Shown: positions 51,823 through 61,676, numbered from the stretch's first letter. The stretch: DNA of 64,000 nt from Actinophytocola sp044466355 (GCF_044466355.1 NZ_JBITMQ010000003.1:186001-250000), one strand, 5' to 3'. Made by a program: numbers and translations. Notes: generated by a model from the letters alone, not told the origin.

Positions 51823-52580
51823 CCGTCACCCCACTGGTCGACTACGCCCGTCTTCTCGACGTACTGGACACGGAGGGGGAGCGGCTGGCCACGTCGGCCA
51901 CCGGCACCGACCCGGAACTGGAGGTGCCGCACCTGCCGGGCATGCGGCTCGGCGAGGTGGTGCGGCACGTCGGTTCGGTCTACCGGATGGTCACCTCCTG
52001 GCTGCGGGACGGCGAACGGCCCACGCGCTGGCAGCGTGAGCCGGCGGCGGACCAGAGCGTCGTGGACTACCTGCGCGCCGGCCTGCTGGAGGTCGTCGAC
52101 GAGCTGGACCGGCGGGACCCGCTCGACGGCGCCCCGACGTGGTGGCCGGAACACCAGGTCTACGGCTTCTGGTGCCGCAGGCTCGCACACGAGACCACCG
52201 TCCACCGCGTCGACGTGCAGCTGACCGGCGCGAAGCTCATCGTCGGCGACCTCGCGCAGGACGTGGCGACCGACGGCGTCGACGAGATCATGTCGCTGTG
52301 GTTCACCCACCGGCTCGGCGTGCTCGGCGTGTCGGACGTCGTGCCGGGCACGGTGGCCGTCAACGCGGGCGGCCGCCGTTGGATCGCGAAGGTCAGCACG
52401 ACCGGCACCGCGGCGTGGCGGGCGACCGACGACGAACCGGCCGACGCCACGGTCTCCAGCGACCCGGTGGGCATGTACCTGTGGCTGTGGGGCAGGCGGC
52501 CGGGTGCGTACGTGCAGGAGTCGGGTGATCCGCTGCTGGTCGCGCAGCTGAGATCCCTGCTGCGGATCGCCACCCGCTGA
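51819..52580 (+). CDS. Maleylpyruvate isomerase-family mycothiol-dependent protein
   Basis: 253 aa DinB-like helical bundle with the metal-binding His residues of the mycothiol-dependent maleylpyruvate isomerase family: RLGEVVRHVGSVYR and WCRRLAHETTVHRVDVQ. The C-terminal part (about 160-253) is the family's second domain. The GTG overlaps the HEPN stop (GTGA), so it shares the SOS promoter. Likely a thiol-dependent detoxifying enzyme; substrate unknown. Confidence 0.85.
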   Translation: MTVTPLVDYARLLDVLDTEGERLATSATGTDPELEVPHLPGMRLGEVVRHVGSVYRMVTSWLRDGERPTRWQREPAADQSVVDYLRAGLLEVVDELDRRDPLDGAPTWWPEHQVYGFWCRRLAHETTVHRVDVQLTGAKLIVGDLAQDVATDGVDEIMSLWFTHRLGVLGVSDVVPGTVAVNAGGRRWIAKVSTTGTAAWRATDDEPADATVSSDPVGMYLWLWGRRPGAYVQESGDPLLVAQLRSLLRIATR

Positions 52581-52582
52581 AA

Positions 52583-52604
52583 TGTCGGTGCTTTCCGCTA
52601 GTTT
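52583..52604 (+). promoter_or_regulatory. PafBC-type DNA damage promoter of the VOC gene
   Basis: TGTCGGTG, 8 nt (ctttccgc), TAGTTT, then 7 nt to the ATG at 52612: fits TGTCRGTG-N8-TANNNT with leaderless spacing. It overlaps the end of the preceding gene. Confidence 0.8.
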
Positions 52605-52611
52605 GCGGCAC

Positions 52612-53340
52612 ATGTCCACGCGACTGATCAACGTGGTGGTAGACGCGGCCGACTCGGCGGCCCTGGCCGAGTTCTGGGTGAACCTGCTGGGCTGGCGGGT
52701 GTCCCTTGCGAACGACGACGAGGTGGACGTGGTCGCGCCGCCGGACGACGGCTGGGAGTTCGACCTGGTCTTCGTCCCGGTGGCGAGCCCGAAGGTGGGC
52801 AAGAACCGCGTGCACCTCGACCTGTCCAGCGCCTCACCGGACCACCAGATGGCGATCGTGGCGCACGCGGAGTCCCTCGGCGCGACCCGGGTGGACGTCG
52901 GTCAGGGCACCGTCCCGTGGATCGTCCTGGCCGACCCGGAGGGCAACGAGTTCTGCGTGCTGGAACACCGGCCGGAGTACGCGGCGTCGGGGGCCGTCGC
53001 GGCGGTGGTCCTCGACGCCGAGAACCCGTTGCGCCTGGCGGAGTTCTGGTCGGCGGCGTCCGGCTGGCCGGTGGTGGAGACGACCCGGTGGACGGCGTCG
53101 CTCCGCTCACCGAGCGGGCGGGGTCCGTGGCTGGAGTGCATCCACACCGGCGAGCCGCACCGGGTGAAGAACCGCGTGCACCTGGACGTGGCTCCGCCGC
53201 CCGAGGACGACCAGCGGGCCGAGGTGACCCGTCTCGTGGAACTGGGGGCGCGCAAGGTGGACGTGGGGCAGGGATCGGTGCCCTGGCAGGTGATGGCCGA
53301 CGTGGAGGGCAACGAGTTCTGCGTGCTGACGCCTCGGTGA
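52612..53340 (+). CDS. Double-domain VOC (glyoxalase-like) protein
   Basis: 242 aa made of two homologous VOC units (about 1-118 and 125-242). Each ends with a DVGQGxVPWxVxxDxEGNEFCVL stretch (first VDVGQGTVPWIVLADPEGN, second VDVGQGSVPWQVMADVEGN). This is the glyoxalase-like superfamily found in actinobacteria; substrate unknown. The ATG at 52612 is fixed by the damage promoter. An earlier in-frame start lies inside the promoter. Confidence 0.86.
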   Translation: MSTRLINVVVDAADSAALAEFWVNLLGWRVSLANDDEVDVVAPPDDGWEFDLVFVPVASPKVGKNRVHLDLSSASPDHQMAIVAHAESLGATRVDVGQGTVPWIVLADPEGNEFCVLEHRPEYAASGAVAAVVLDAENPLRLAEFWSAASGWPVVETTRWTASLRSPSGRGPWLECIHTGEPHRVKNRVHLDVAPPPEDDQRAEVTRLVELGARKVDVGQGSVPWQVMADVEGNEFCVLTPR

Positions 53341-53342
53341 GC

Positions 53343-54320
53343 TCAGGCGCCGCGGCGGCGCAGGCGGTCGTGGAGCACCCGGCGGACCAGCAGAGCGGCC
53401 TTGTCGCGGGTCGTGCCCTCCGGAAGCGGTTCGCCCTTCAGCGTCTGCAGCACTGACAGCAGCAGCTCGTTGGTGGTGGTCCACAGCGGCACGAACCTGC
53501 CGGTGACCGGGCCGGTCGCGGTCAGGGGGCCGCCCACCGCCTCGGTCACCGCCCGCGCGAGGTCCACGGTGCCCCCGTCGCGGAAGACCAGGTGCACCTC
53601 GTCGTTCTCCACGCGGAGCTCCATCTTGCGCGCCGCCTGCTCCTCCGGGGTCGCGTCGGTGGTGTCCTCGGTGTCGAACTCGTCCACCTTCGCGGCGATC
53701 GCGGCCGCGTCGATGCCCAGGTCGGCCAGCACCTTCGCGGCCATGCTGCCTTCCGCGCGGATCAGGGCCTCCAGCAGGTGGTGGCTGCCCATCGGCGCGT
53801 CGCCCGCCAGCGCCTGGGCCGCGGTGACGACCTCCTCCGCCGCGTTCGTGCGGGGTGCCGGTTCGGCTGCCGGGCGCTCGCGGACGCCGTCGCGGAGCAG
53901 GTCGTCGACCATCGCGCGAACGGCGCCCGCGTCGGGAATCCGGGCGGTCAGGAGCTCCGCCGCCAGCCCCCCGCCCTCGCGCTGCAACGCCAGCAGGATG
54001 TGTTCCGTGCCGATGTAGTTGTGCTTGAACTGCAACGCTTCCCGCAGCGACAGCTCCAGCGCCTTCTTGGCGCGCTTCGTGAACGGGATGTGGCCGACCC
54101 GCTCCGCCGTGCCGCGGCCGACCTTCTCCTCGATTCCCGTGCGCACCGCGGCCGCCGTGACGCCGAGGTTGCGCAGCGCTCGCGCCGCGACGCTCGTCGG
54201 CGTGGCGAACAGTCCCAGCAGGATGTGCTCGGTGCCGATGTAGTCGTGCCCCAGGTCGCGGGCTTCCTCCTGCGCGCGGACCACCACCGTGCGGGCGTCC
54301 GCGGTGAAGCGCTCGAACAT
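53343..54320 (-). CDS. ClpN (Clp R) domain protein without ATPase
   Basis: 325 aa. Two ClpN pairs: FERFTADARTVVVRAQEEARDLGHDYIGTEHILLGLF at the N-terminus and KRAKKALELSLREALQFKHNYIGTEHILLALQ, then a further half-repeat (MGSHHLLEALIRAEGSMAAKVL). There is no Walker A/B, so it is not a ClpC chaperone; it may act as an adaptor or as a heat-shock decoy. ATG at 54320 sits 7 nt after CACCAT, with TTGACA 17 nt upstream of that. Divergent from an HTH gene. Confidence 0.87.
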   Translation of the reverse strand: MFERFTADARTVVVRAQEEARDLGHDYIGTEHILLGLFATPTSVAARALRNLGVTAAAVRTGIEEKVGRGTAERVGHIPFTKRAKKALELSLREALQFKHNYIGTEHILLALQREGGGLAAELLTARIPDAGAVRAMVDDLLRDGVRERPAAEPAPRTNAAEEVVTAAQALAGDAPMGSHHLLEALIRAEGSMAAKVLADLGIDAAAIAAKVDEFDTEDTTDATPEEQAARKMELRVENDEVHLVFRDGGTVDLARAVTEAVGGPLTATGPVTGRFVPLWTTTNELLLSVLQTLKGEPLPEGTTRDKAALLVRRVLHDRLRRRGA

Positions 54321-54382
54321 GCACACGATGGTGTGCCCTGACTGTGACCCTGTCAATACACTGTCATTGATACCCTCTCCCT
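54321..54382. promoter_or_regulatory. Divergent promoter region with TCAAT-N8-ATTGA operator-like repeat
   Basis: 62 nt hold both promoters: minus TTGACA-N17-CACCAT for the ClpN gene and plus TACCCT 6 nt before the GTG at 54383. The inverted repeat TCAATACACTGTCATTGA overlaps the -35 elements, so one regulator (perhaps the HTH protein) could control both genes. Confidence 0.55.
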
Positions 54383-54742
54383 GTGACGGACTGGGATGAG
54401 CGGCTCTCCCGCTGGCAGGACGAGCTGGAGTTGTTCGCGCAGCTCGAGGAGACGCCGTGGGTCACGCTGGCCCAGGCCGAGCAGGAGACCGGGGTGTCGC
54501 GGTCGGCGCTGCGGGCCTGGTACCGCAACGGCGAGATCGAGTCGCGACTCGTCGACGGGCCCAACGGGCCGCAGCGGCTGGTACCCCTCGACGCCGTGGT
54601 CGCCAGAGCCGCGCGGTCACCGCGGATCCAGCGGCGGGCCGAGCGCGAGGTCAGCCTGGAGGCGCAGGTGACCTTGCTCCGCCACCGCGTCGACCAGTTG
54701 GAGCTGCGGCTGGCCGCGCTCGAGAAGGACAGGGAGAAGTAG
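54383..54742 (+). CDS. MerR-like HTH protein with coiled-coil tail
   Basis: 119 aa. Helix-turn-helix VTLAQAEQETGVSRSALRAWYRNGEIES, a beta wing (QRLVPLDAV), and a C-terminal leucine zipper-like helix (QVTLLRHRVDQLELRLAALEKD). It resembles a BldC/MerR-type DNA-binding domain with a dimerising tail. It is divergent from the ClpN-only gene and probably regulates it. Start GTG 6 nt after TACCCT. Confidence 0.8.
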   Translation: MTDWDERLSRWQDELELFAQLEETPWVTLAQAEQETGVSRSALRAWYRNGEIESRLVDGPNGPQRLVPLDAVVARAARSPRIQRRAEREVSLEAQVTLLRHRVDQLELRLAALEKDREK

Positions 54743-54775
54743 GCGGCGGAGCCCCCAGGTCTCCGCCGCCTTTCC
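54742..54775 (+). terminator. Hairpin terminator after the HTH gene
   Basis: GGCGGCGGAG (54742-54751) pairs perfectly with CTCCGCCGCC (54761-54770), followed by TTTCC. Confidence 0.7.
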
Positions 54776-54919
54776 CTCCCCGGTCTTCGCCCCCGGTGCC
54801 GTCGTGCCGGGCCGCCCCCCCGCGACCCGTATCGATATTCAACCCACGTTCGTGGGCGGGGAACACGAAGCGAGCACGCAGTTTCACCGCCTGTGCGCGG
54901 CATGTGCGCCCGTGGACGG

Positions 54920-57900
54920 TTAGGCGCGCAGGCGCAGCCCCTTCGGCGTGGCGCGGAAGCCCGCGTCCCGCAGCACGTCCGCCAGTCCGGAGGTGAGTGC
55001 CTCCTCTCCGTCCGCACGCTGGACCGCCAGCTGACCGAGCCAGCCTTCCCGCACCGCACGCGACAACGCCTCAGCGGCCGCGCGCAACGCGGTGTCGTGC
55101 TCGGTGAAGGACAGCAGCGAGCGGCCGCCACGTTCCACGTACAGCGCGGGCACACCGTCCACGAGGACCGCGAGCGCGCCCGCTTTCCGTGCGGGGCGGT
55201 GCTTTCCGGTGCCCACCGGGTCCGGCCACGGCAGTGCCGCGCCGTACGGCTGCGCCGGGTCGGCCGCCGCCAGCACGGTCGCCTGCACGTCCGCCTCAAG
55301 TGCACTGTCTGCTTTGGACAGAGCGCGTAATCGGTCGACCGCCCCGCGTGCGGCGAACTGCGACGCGCCAAGGCCTTCCACGACGTAGCCGCGCACGATC
55401 TGGCCCGACTCCTCCATCGCGCGCAACACCTTGTACACGCCGGTGAACCCACCGGTCACCCGCTCGGTGTCGAGCGCACCACGGGTCAGCACACCGTGCC
55501 GTTCCAGGAACGCCTCCGCGCGGGCGTGTGCCCGGCGGGTCGGGTCCTCCTCCCTCGGGGCCACCAGCGACCACCGGCCCGCCACCGTCGGTGGGCCTGT
55601 CCTGCTCGGCATGGCGGGGCGTGCCCCACGCAACCGCGCGTACCGGCCGCGCGGGGTGGAGCCGCGTGGCTTGTGCGCCGCACCTCGCCCGGACACCAGC
55701 GCGCGCAACGGCGCGATCGTGTCGTTGGTGACGAGCCCCGACCACACCAGATCCCACAGCGCCACAACGACATCCGGGTCCGACGGTGCCTCGGCGCCAC
55801 CGTCGAGCAGGATGGCGCCCGCGCGTTCCGCCAGTTGCCGGAAGAACAACGCGCCACCGTCCATCGCGGACAGCACCGCGCCGTGCAACGGTGTGTCCGG
55901 CACGGCCTCCTCGACGTCCGGCAGCAGCAGGTCCGCCACATCCGTCGGTGCCAGGGCGATCCAGCCGTCACCGCCCGCCAGCGCACCGGTGCCGCACCAC
56001 GTCACCTCGCCCGCGGTGGTCAGCTCGTCCAGCAACGACGGCGTGTAGCCGGGTAACCGTGACGGCAGGATCAGCGACTCGAACCCGCTCGCGGGCAGCG
56101 GCGCCCCCGCCAGCTGTTCCACCACCGACAGCACGTCGTCGGCGGTCGGGGCGTGCCGCAAACGCTTGCCGACCCCGTGCCACGTGGGCAGGAACCGGCC
56201 CAGCGCCGCCGGTTCGACCGGTTCGACCTCGGCGCGCAGCTTCGCGAGCGACGCCCGGCGCACGCGCCGCAACACGTCCGCGTCGCAGTACTCCACGTGG
56301 GTGCCACCGGGCCGCAGCTCGCCGCGTACGAGCCGCCCCGTGCCGACCATGCGGTCGAGCACCCCGGTCACCACCGCGACACCCAGCCCGAACCGCGCCG
56401 CCACCTCCGCGGCGGGGAACGGGCCGTGTGTCCGCGCGTACCGCGACAGCAGGTCGCCCAGGGGGTCGTCCACCGGTTCCGTGAACGCCTCCGGCACGCC
56501 GACGGGCAGCGCCACCCCGAGCGCGTCCCGCATCCGGCCGGCGTCCTCGATGATCACGAACCGTTCCTCGCCCGCGATCCGCACCCGGATGACCCGCCGC
56601 TGCTTCTCCAGCTCGTCGAGCCAGCCCGGTTCCACGCCGCGCAGCGCCGCCTCCGCCGCCGACAGATCACCGAGGAACCGCAACAGGTCCGCCGTGTCCT
56701 CGGCGTGCCGGGCGTGCCGCGACTGCTCCAGCCGCTGCAGCGACTGCTCCACCTCGGCCAGCACGTCGGGGTCGAGCAGCTCCCGGATCGCCTCCGACCC
56801 CAGCAGTTCCGCCAGCAGCGACGAGTCCAGTGACAGCGCCGCCGCACGCCGCTCCGCCAGCGGCGCGTCGGCGTCGTAGAGGAACAGGCCCGCGTAGCCG
56901 AACAGCATGCTGCGCGCGAACGGCGACGGTGTCGGCGTCTCCACCTCGACGACCCGCACCTTCCGCGACCGCACCTCCGCCATCAGCGACTTCAGCCCCG
57001 GCAGGTCGTACACGTCCTGCAGGCACTCCCGCATGGCCTCCAGCACCACGGGGAACTGTTCGTACTTGGCCGCCACCGACAACAGCTGCGAAGCCCGCTG
57101 CCGCTGGCGCCACAACGGGGTCCGCTTGCGCGGGTCACGGCGCGGCAGCAACAACGACCTGGCCGCACACTCCCGGAACCGGGACGCGAACAACGCGGAC
57201 CCGCCGACCTCGGTGACCACGATCTGCTCGATCTCGTCCGGGTCGAGCAGCACGTCCTCGGCCTCCGCCACGACGTCCGCGCCCTCGTCGTCGACCGTGT
57301 CCGGCAGCTGGATCACGATGCCGTCGTCGGAGTGCGCGACCCTGGCCTCGATGCCGCGCCGCTCCCGCAACCGCGCGCCGATCGCGAGCGCCCACGGCGC
57401 GTTGACCTGCGCGCCGAACGGTGAGTGCACCACCATCCGCCAGTCGCCGAGTTCGTCGCGGTACCGCTCGATGAGCATCGTGCGGTCGTCCGGGACGTGG
57501 CGGGTGGCCTCCTTCTGCTCGGTCAGGTACGCGATCAGGTTGCCCGCCGCGAACCCGTCGAGCCCGGCGGCCGCGGCCCGCGTCCTGGCCTCCGGTTCCG
57601 GCATGCTCGACATCTCGCGCAGGAACTTCCCCAGCGCACGGCCGAGTTCGAGCGGCCGCCCCGGCGTGTCGCCCTTCCAGAACGGCATCCGCGCGGGCTC
57701 ACCGGGAGCGGGCGTCGCGATCACCCGGTCCGCGGTGATGTCCTCGATCCGCCACGACGACGTGCCGAGCAGGAACGTGTCGCCGACCCGCGACTCGTAC
57801 ACCATCTCCTCGTCCAGCTCACCGACCCGGGACCCGGACCCCGAGTCGGACGCCGGGGTCATGACGGTGAACAGCCCGCGGTCGGGGATCGTGCCGCCCG

Positions 57901-59563
57901 AGGTGACCGCGAGCCGCTGCGCGCCCGGCCGCCCGCGCAGCTCGCCGTTCACCCGGTCCCACGTCACCCTCGGCCGCAGCTCGCCGAACTCCTCCGACGG
58001 GTACCGGCCAGCCAGCATGTCCAGCACCGAGTGCAGCGCCGACTCGGGCAGCGCGGCGAACGGCGCCGCCCGCCGCACCAGCGCCGCCAGGTCCGTCACC
58101 GACCAGGTTTCGAGCGCCACCATCGCCACGACGTGCTGGGCGAGCACGTCGAGCGGGTTGCGCGGGTAGCGCATGGACTCGATCGCGCCCTCGCCCATCC
58201 GCTCCGCCACCACCGCGCACGACACCAGGTCGCCCCGGAACTTGGGGAACATCACCCCGCGCGACACCGCACCCACCTGGTGCCCCGCGCGGCCGATGCG
58301 CTGCATGCCGGACGCCACCGACGGCGGCGCCTCGATCTGGACGACGAGGTCGACCGCGCCCATGTCGATGCCCAGCTCCAGCGACGAGGTCGCCACCACG
58401 CACGGCAGCTGCCCCGACTTCAGCGCCTCCTCCACCGAGGTCCGCTGCTCGCGCGACATCGAGCCGTGGTGCGCCCTGGCCACGGTCGGGTTCTCGACCC
58501 CGGCCGCCCAGCCCGACTCCGCGATGGCCTCCGCGGGGAAGCGGCCCACGTCCTTCGGGTAGACGGCCTGTTCCGCGGCCAGCTCGTTCAGCCGGGACGT
58601 CAGCCGCTCCGCCAGCCGCCGCGAGTTGGTGAACACGATGGTCGACCGGTGCTGCCGGACCAGCTCCAGCACGCGTTCCTCGACCGCGGGCCAGATCGAC
58701 GGTCTCCTCGGGCCGCCCATCCCACCGGTCATCTCCTCGAGCGTGCCGATGCCGCCCGGCAGGTCGAGGTCGAGGTCCGGGTCGGGCGTGACGGGCTGGT
58801 CCGGCGGCGGTGGACCGTCCAGCTCGGTCATGTCCTCGACCGGCACGACCACCGTCATCTCGATGGTCTTGCCGATCTTCGGCGCCACCACGCTGACCGG
58901 CCGCCCGCCCGCGAGGAACCCGCTGACCTCGTCGACCGGCCGGACCGTCGCCGACAGCCCGATCCGCTGCGCGGGCCGGGGGAGCAGCGCGTCGAGCCGT
59001 TCGAGCGACACGGCGAGGTGCGCGCCGCGCTTGGTGCCCGCGACCGCGTGCACCTCGTCGACGATCACCGTCTCCACGCCGCGCAGCGACTCGCGGGCGG
59101 CGGAGGTGAGGAGCAGGAACAGCGACTCCGGCGTGGTGACCAGGATGTCCGGCGGCGTGCGCTGGAACGACCGGCGTTCCTCGGCGGGCGTGTCGCCAGT
59201 GCGCATGCCGACCGTGATGCCCGGGTCGGGGTCGCCAAGCCTGCGCGCGGCCTGGCTGATGCCCGCGAGCGGCGCGCGCAGGTTGCGTTGCACGTCGACG
59301 GCCAGCGCCTTCAGCGGCGACACGTACAGAACACGGCAGCGTTCGGTGCGTTCCGCGGGCTTCGGCTGCGTGGCGAGCCGGTCGAGTGCCCACAGGAACG
59401 CCGCCAGCGTCTTGCCGGACCCGGTCGGCGCGACGACCAGCGCGTGCTCACCGTTCGCCGCCGCACGCCACGCGCCCGCCTGGGCGGCCGTGGGCGTGGC
59501 GAAGGCGCCGGTGAACCACTGCCTGGTCGCCGGCGAGAACAGGTCGAGCACGTCGGAACTCAC
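54920..59563 (-). CDS. lhr: Large ATP-dependent DNA helicase Lhr
   Basis: 1547 aa, the long actinobacterial form (Lhr-core plus about 650 C-terminal residues). SF2 motifs: APTGSGKTLAAFLWAL (I), VSPLKALAVDVQRNL (Ia), VDEVHAVAGTKRGAHL (II, DEVH), GLSATVRP (III), IVFTNSRRLAERL (IV) and QRIGRAGHQVGA (VI). Mycobacterial Lhr is a 3'-5' RNA:DNA helicase induced by mitomycin C. The minus-strand GTG is 6 nt after a PafBC-type box, in keeping with that. Confidence 0.95.
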   Translation of the reverse strand: MSSDVLDLFSPATRQWFTGAFATPTAAQAGAWRAAANGEHALVVAPTGSGKTLAAFLWALDRLATQPKPAERTERCRVLYVSPLKALAVDVQRNLRAPLAGISQAARRLGDPDPGITVGMRTGDTPAEERRSFQRTPPDILVTTPESLFLLLTSAARESLRGVETVIVDEVHAVAGTKRGAHLAVSLERLDALLPRPAQRIGLSATVRPVDEVSGFLAGGRPVSVVAPKIGKTIEMTVVVPVEDMTELDGPPPPDQPVTPDPDLDLDLPGGIGTLEEMTGGMGGPRRPSIWPAVEERVLELVRQHRSTIVFTNSRRLAERLTSRLNELAAEQAVYPKDVGRFPAEAIAESGWAAGVENPTVARAHHGSMSREQRTSVEEALKSGQLPCVVATSSLELGIDMGAVDLVVQIEAPPSVASGMQRIGRAGHQVGAVSRGVMFPKFRGDLVSCAVVAERMGEGAIESMRYPRNPLDVLAQHVVAMVALETWSVTDLAALVRRAAPFAALPESALHSVLDMLAGRYPSEEFGELRPRVTWDRVNGELRGRPGAQRLAVTSGGTIPDRGLFTVMTPASDSGSGSRVGELDEEMVYESRVGDTFLLGTSSWRIEDITADRVIATPAPGEPARMPFWKGDTPGRPLELGRALGKFLREMSSMPEPEARTRAAAAGLDGFAAGNLIAYLTEQKEATRHVPDDRTMLIERYRDELGDWRMVVHSPFGAQVNAPWALAIGARLRERRGIEARVAHSDDGIVIQLPDTVDDEGADVVAEAEDVLLDPDEIEQIVVTEVGGSALFASRFRECAARSLLLPRRDPRKRTPLWRQRQRASQLLSVAAKYEQFPVVLEAMRECLQDVYDLPGLKSLMAEVRSRKVRVVEVETPTPSPFARSMLFGYAGLFLYDADAPLAERRAAALSLDSSLLAELLGSEAIRELLDPDVLAEVEQSLQRLEQSRHARHAEDTADLLRFLGDLSAAEAALRGVEPGWLDELEKQRRVIRVRIAGEERFVIIEDAGRMRDALGVALPVGVPEAFTEPVDDPLGDLLSRYARTHGPFPAAEVAARFGLGVAVVTGVLDRMVGTGRLVRGELRPGGTHVEYCDADVLRRVRRASLAKLRAEVEPVEPAALGRFLPTWHGVGKRLRHAPTADDVLSVVEQLAGAPLPASGFESLILPSRLPGYTPSLLDELTTAGEVTWCGTGALAGGDGWIALAPTDVADLLLPDVEEAVPDTPLHGAVLSAMDGGALFFRQLAERAGAILLDGGAEAPSDPDVVVALWDLVWSGLVTNDTIAPLRALVSGRGAAHKPRGSTPRGRYARLRGARPAMPSRTGPPTVAGRWSLVAPREEDPTRRAHARAEAFLERHGVLTRGALDTERVTGGFTGVYKVLRAMEESGQIVRGYVVEGLGASQFAARGAVDRLRALSKADSALEADVQATVLAAADPAQPYGAALPWPDPVGTGKHRPARKAGALAVLVDGVPALYVERGGRSLLSFTEHDTALRAAAEALSRAVREGWLGQLAVQRADGEEALTSGLADVLRDAGFRATPKGLRLRA

Positions 59564-59569
59564 GAGACC

Positions 59570-59592
59570 ATGATGAACCCGGCCACCGACAA
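59570..59592 (-). promoter_or_regulatory. PafBC-type DNA damage promoter of lhr
   Basis: Minus strand: TTGTCGGTG, 8 nt (gccgggtt), CATCAT, then 6 nt to the GTG at 59563. The -35-like box is exact; the -10 has C in place of T at the first position, a variant also seen before other genes here. Confidence 0.7.
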
Positions 59593-59693
59593 TTTTGATT
59601 CGCGCAGGTCAGCGGCCGATATCCGGGACCTGTCCCATCGTGTCGGACCGTTCTGGCAGCATCTCTCCTGCGCAATGCGACGAGGGGAGAGTC

Positions 59694-61676
59694 GTGAACG
59701 TCCTGTCTGTGGATCTCGGCACATCGAACACGGTTGCCGTGCTGTCCGCGCACGGCAGGCCGCCGCGGGTGGTCGACGTGGACGGGGCGTCCATGATGCC
59801 GTCCGCGGTGTTCGCGGCCGAGGACGGAAACCTCGTGGTCGGCCGCGATGCCGAGCGCCGCGCCCGCCTCGACCCGGCCCGGTTCGAACCCAACCCGAAG
59901 CGCCGTGTCGACGAGGGCACGCTGCTGCTCGGGGACCAGGTCGTGCCGGTCACCGACGCGCTCGCCGGGGTGCTGCGGCGCGTCATCGACGAGACCTCCC
60001 GCCAGCTCGGCGGCAAGAAGCCCGACGAGGTCCGCCTCACCCACCCGGCCCAGTGGGGTCCGGTGCGGCGCAACGTGCTGCTGTCCGCGGCCCGCCAGGC
60101 GGGCATGGGCAGCAACCTCGTGCTGGTGCCCGAACCCGTCGCCGCGGCCGCCCACTTCGCGTCCTTCCCCGGGCAGACGCTCGCGCCCGGGCAGGCGCTC
60201 GCCGTGTACGACCTCGGCGCCGGCACGTTCGACGTGGCCATCGTCGGCGCCACCCAGAACGGGTTCGTCGTGCTGGCCGAGGCAGGCCTGCCCGACCTCG
60301 GTGGTCTCGACGTGGACCAGGCGCTGCTCGAACACGTCGGCCGGCAGGTGTCCATGCGGGACCCGGGCCGCTGGCAGAGCCTGCTGCGGCCGATGTCGAC
60401 CGGTGACCGGCGTGCGCAGCGCGCGCTCCGCGAGGACGTGAAGGCGGGCAAGGAGTCGCTGTCGCGGCACCCGCAGACGGAGGTGCCGCTGCCGGAGCCG
60501 TTCGACGACGTGCTGGTCACGCGGGTCGAGCTGGAGGCGTTGATCCGGCCGGGCATGCTGCGCAGCGTCGAGCTGCTCGCGGGCACCATCCGGTCCACCG
60601 GCATGACGCCGGGGCGGCTCGTCGGCATCTACCTCGTCGGTGGCTCAAGCCGCATCCCGCTGATCGCGACCCTCATCGCCGAGCAGCTGCGGGTCGTGCC
60701 CACGTCCCTGGACCAGCCGGAGACGGCCGTCGCCCTCGGCGCGCACCACGTGCCGCAGGAGGGCATCACGCTGCGCACCAGCGACATCAGCAGCACCATC
60801 GAGGACGTCCAGCGCACCAGGCAGGTCGTGGCGCCGCGCACCGGCGGGTTCAACGCGGGCCCGCCGAAGCCGCCGCCACCACCGCCGCCGCCCACCGGGG
60901 CCACCCCGGCGCAGAACCCGTTCCCGAACAGCGGCCCGCAGCGGGTCCAGGGCCCGCCGAGCACGCCGACCCCGGTACCCGCGATGTCCTCGGGCCCCGG
61001 GCCGACGCAGTACCCGGTGCAGACGCAGCAGCGCCGCGGCTCGTCGAACAAGCCGTGGTACATCGCGACGGCCGTGGTCGCGGTCGTGGTGATCGCGGTG
61101 GTCAGCATCATCATCGCGACGTCCGGCAGCGGCGCGGCCGGTGGCGGCACCGTCGCCGGGGTCGACTGCGAGAGCCGCAAGGCCGACAGCAGCGGCATGA
61201 GCGAGTGCATGCGCAAGGTCGCGGGCGCGGTCGCGGAGAACAACGAGTGCGCCTCGGGCGCCGCGACCGCGGGCAGCCAGCCGATCGAGACCCCGGGCGC
61301 GACGGCCTCGACGTGCACGATGGACGACACGCACTCCGTCATGTACATGCACTTCGGCAACAGCGACAACCAGAACGGCGACCAGCTGTCCGGCACGGAC
61401 TCCGCCAAGCAGTACATCGACACCGTCCTCAAGCAGCTGAAGGGCCTCGGCAACGGCGACCCGGAGCAGGGCGACTGGAAGGGCGGCGAGCTGACCGGCA
61501 CCTATGCCGCCATCGACATCGGCGGTGGCAGCGGCATGATCGTGTTCGTGGTCAACGACTCCCCGATCGCCGGTGTGCTCATGAACATCGACATCGGTGG
61601 GTCCGGCGACATCAACGATCTGCTCGACTACTTCGACCAGCACGTCAAGCCAGGCGGTGACGGCGTCGGCTCGTGA
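59694..61676 (+). CDS. Membrane-anchored Hsp70-like protein, paralogue 1
   Basis: 660 aa. Residues about 1-360 are an actin-like Hsp70 ATPase: SVDLGTSNTVAVL (phosphate 1), VYDLGAGTFDVAIVG (phosphate 2), YLVGGSSRIPLIAT (adenosine). The substrate-binding domain of DnaK is missing: a Pro-rich linker (PPPPPPPPTG) leads to one membrane helix, WYIATAVVAVVVIAVVSIII, and an outer domain with four cysteines. GTG with GAGGGGAGAG upstream. Tandem paralogue follows after 77 nt. Confidence 0.88.
   Translation: MNVLSVDLGTSNTVAVLSAHGRPPRVVDVDGASMMPSAVFAAEDGNLVVGRDAERRARLDPARFEPNPKRRVDEGTLLLGDQVVPVTDALAGVLRRVIDETSRQLGGKKPDEVRLTHPAQWGPVRRNVLLSAARQAGMGSNLVLVPEPVAAAAHFASFPGQTLAPGQALAVYDLGAGTFDVAIVGATQNGFVVLAEAGLPDLGGLDVDQALLEHVGRQVSMRDPGRWQSLLRPMSTGDRRAQRALREDVKAGKESLSRHPQTEVPLPEPFDDVLVTRVELEALIRPGMLRSVELLAGTIRSTGMTPGRLVGIYLVGGSSRIPLIATLIAEQLRVVPTSLDQPETAVALGAHHVPQEGITLRTSDISSTIEDVQRTRQVVAPRTGGFNAGPPKPPPPPPPPTGATPAQNPFPNSGPQRVQGPPSTPTPVPAMSSGPGPTQYPVQTQQRRGSSNKPWYIATAVVAVVVIAVVSIIIATSGSGAAGGGTVAGVDCESRKADSSGMSECMRKVAGAVAENNECASGAATAGSQPIETPGATASTCTMDDTHSVMYMHFGNSDNQNGDQLSGTDSAKQYIDTVLKQLKGLGNGDPEQGDWKGGELTGTYAAIDIGGGSGMIVFVVNDSPIAGVLMNIDIGGSGDINDLLDYFDQHVKPGGDGVGS

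Noticed and set aside
57425..60406. 993-codon plus-strand frame across lhr
   Set aside because: Antisense to all Lhr helicase motifs; His/Arg/Pro-rich composition without domains.
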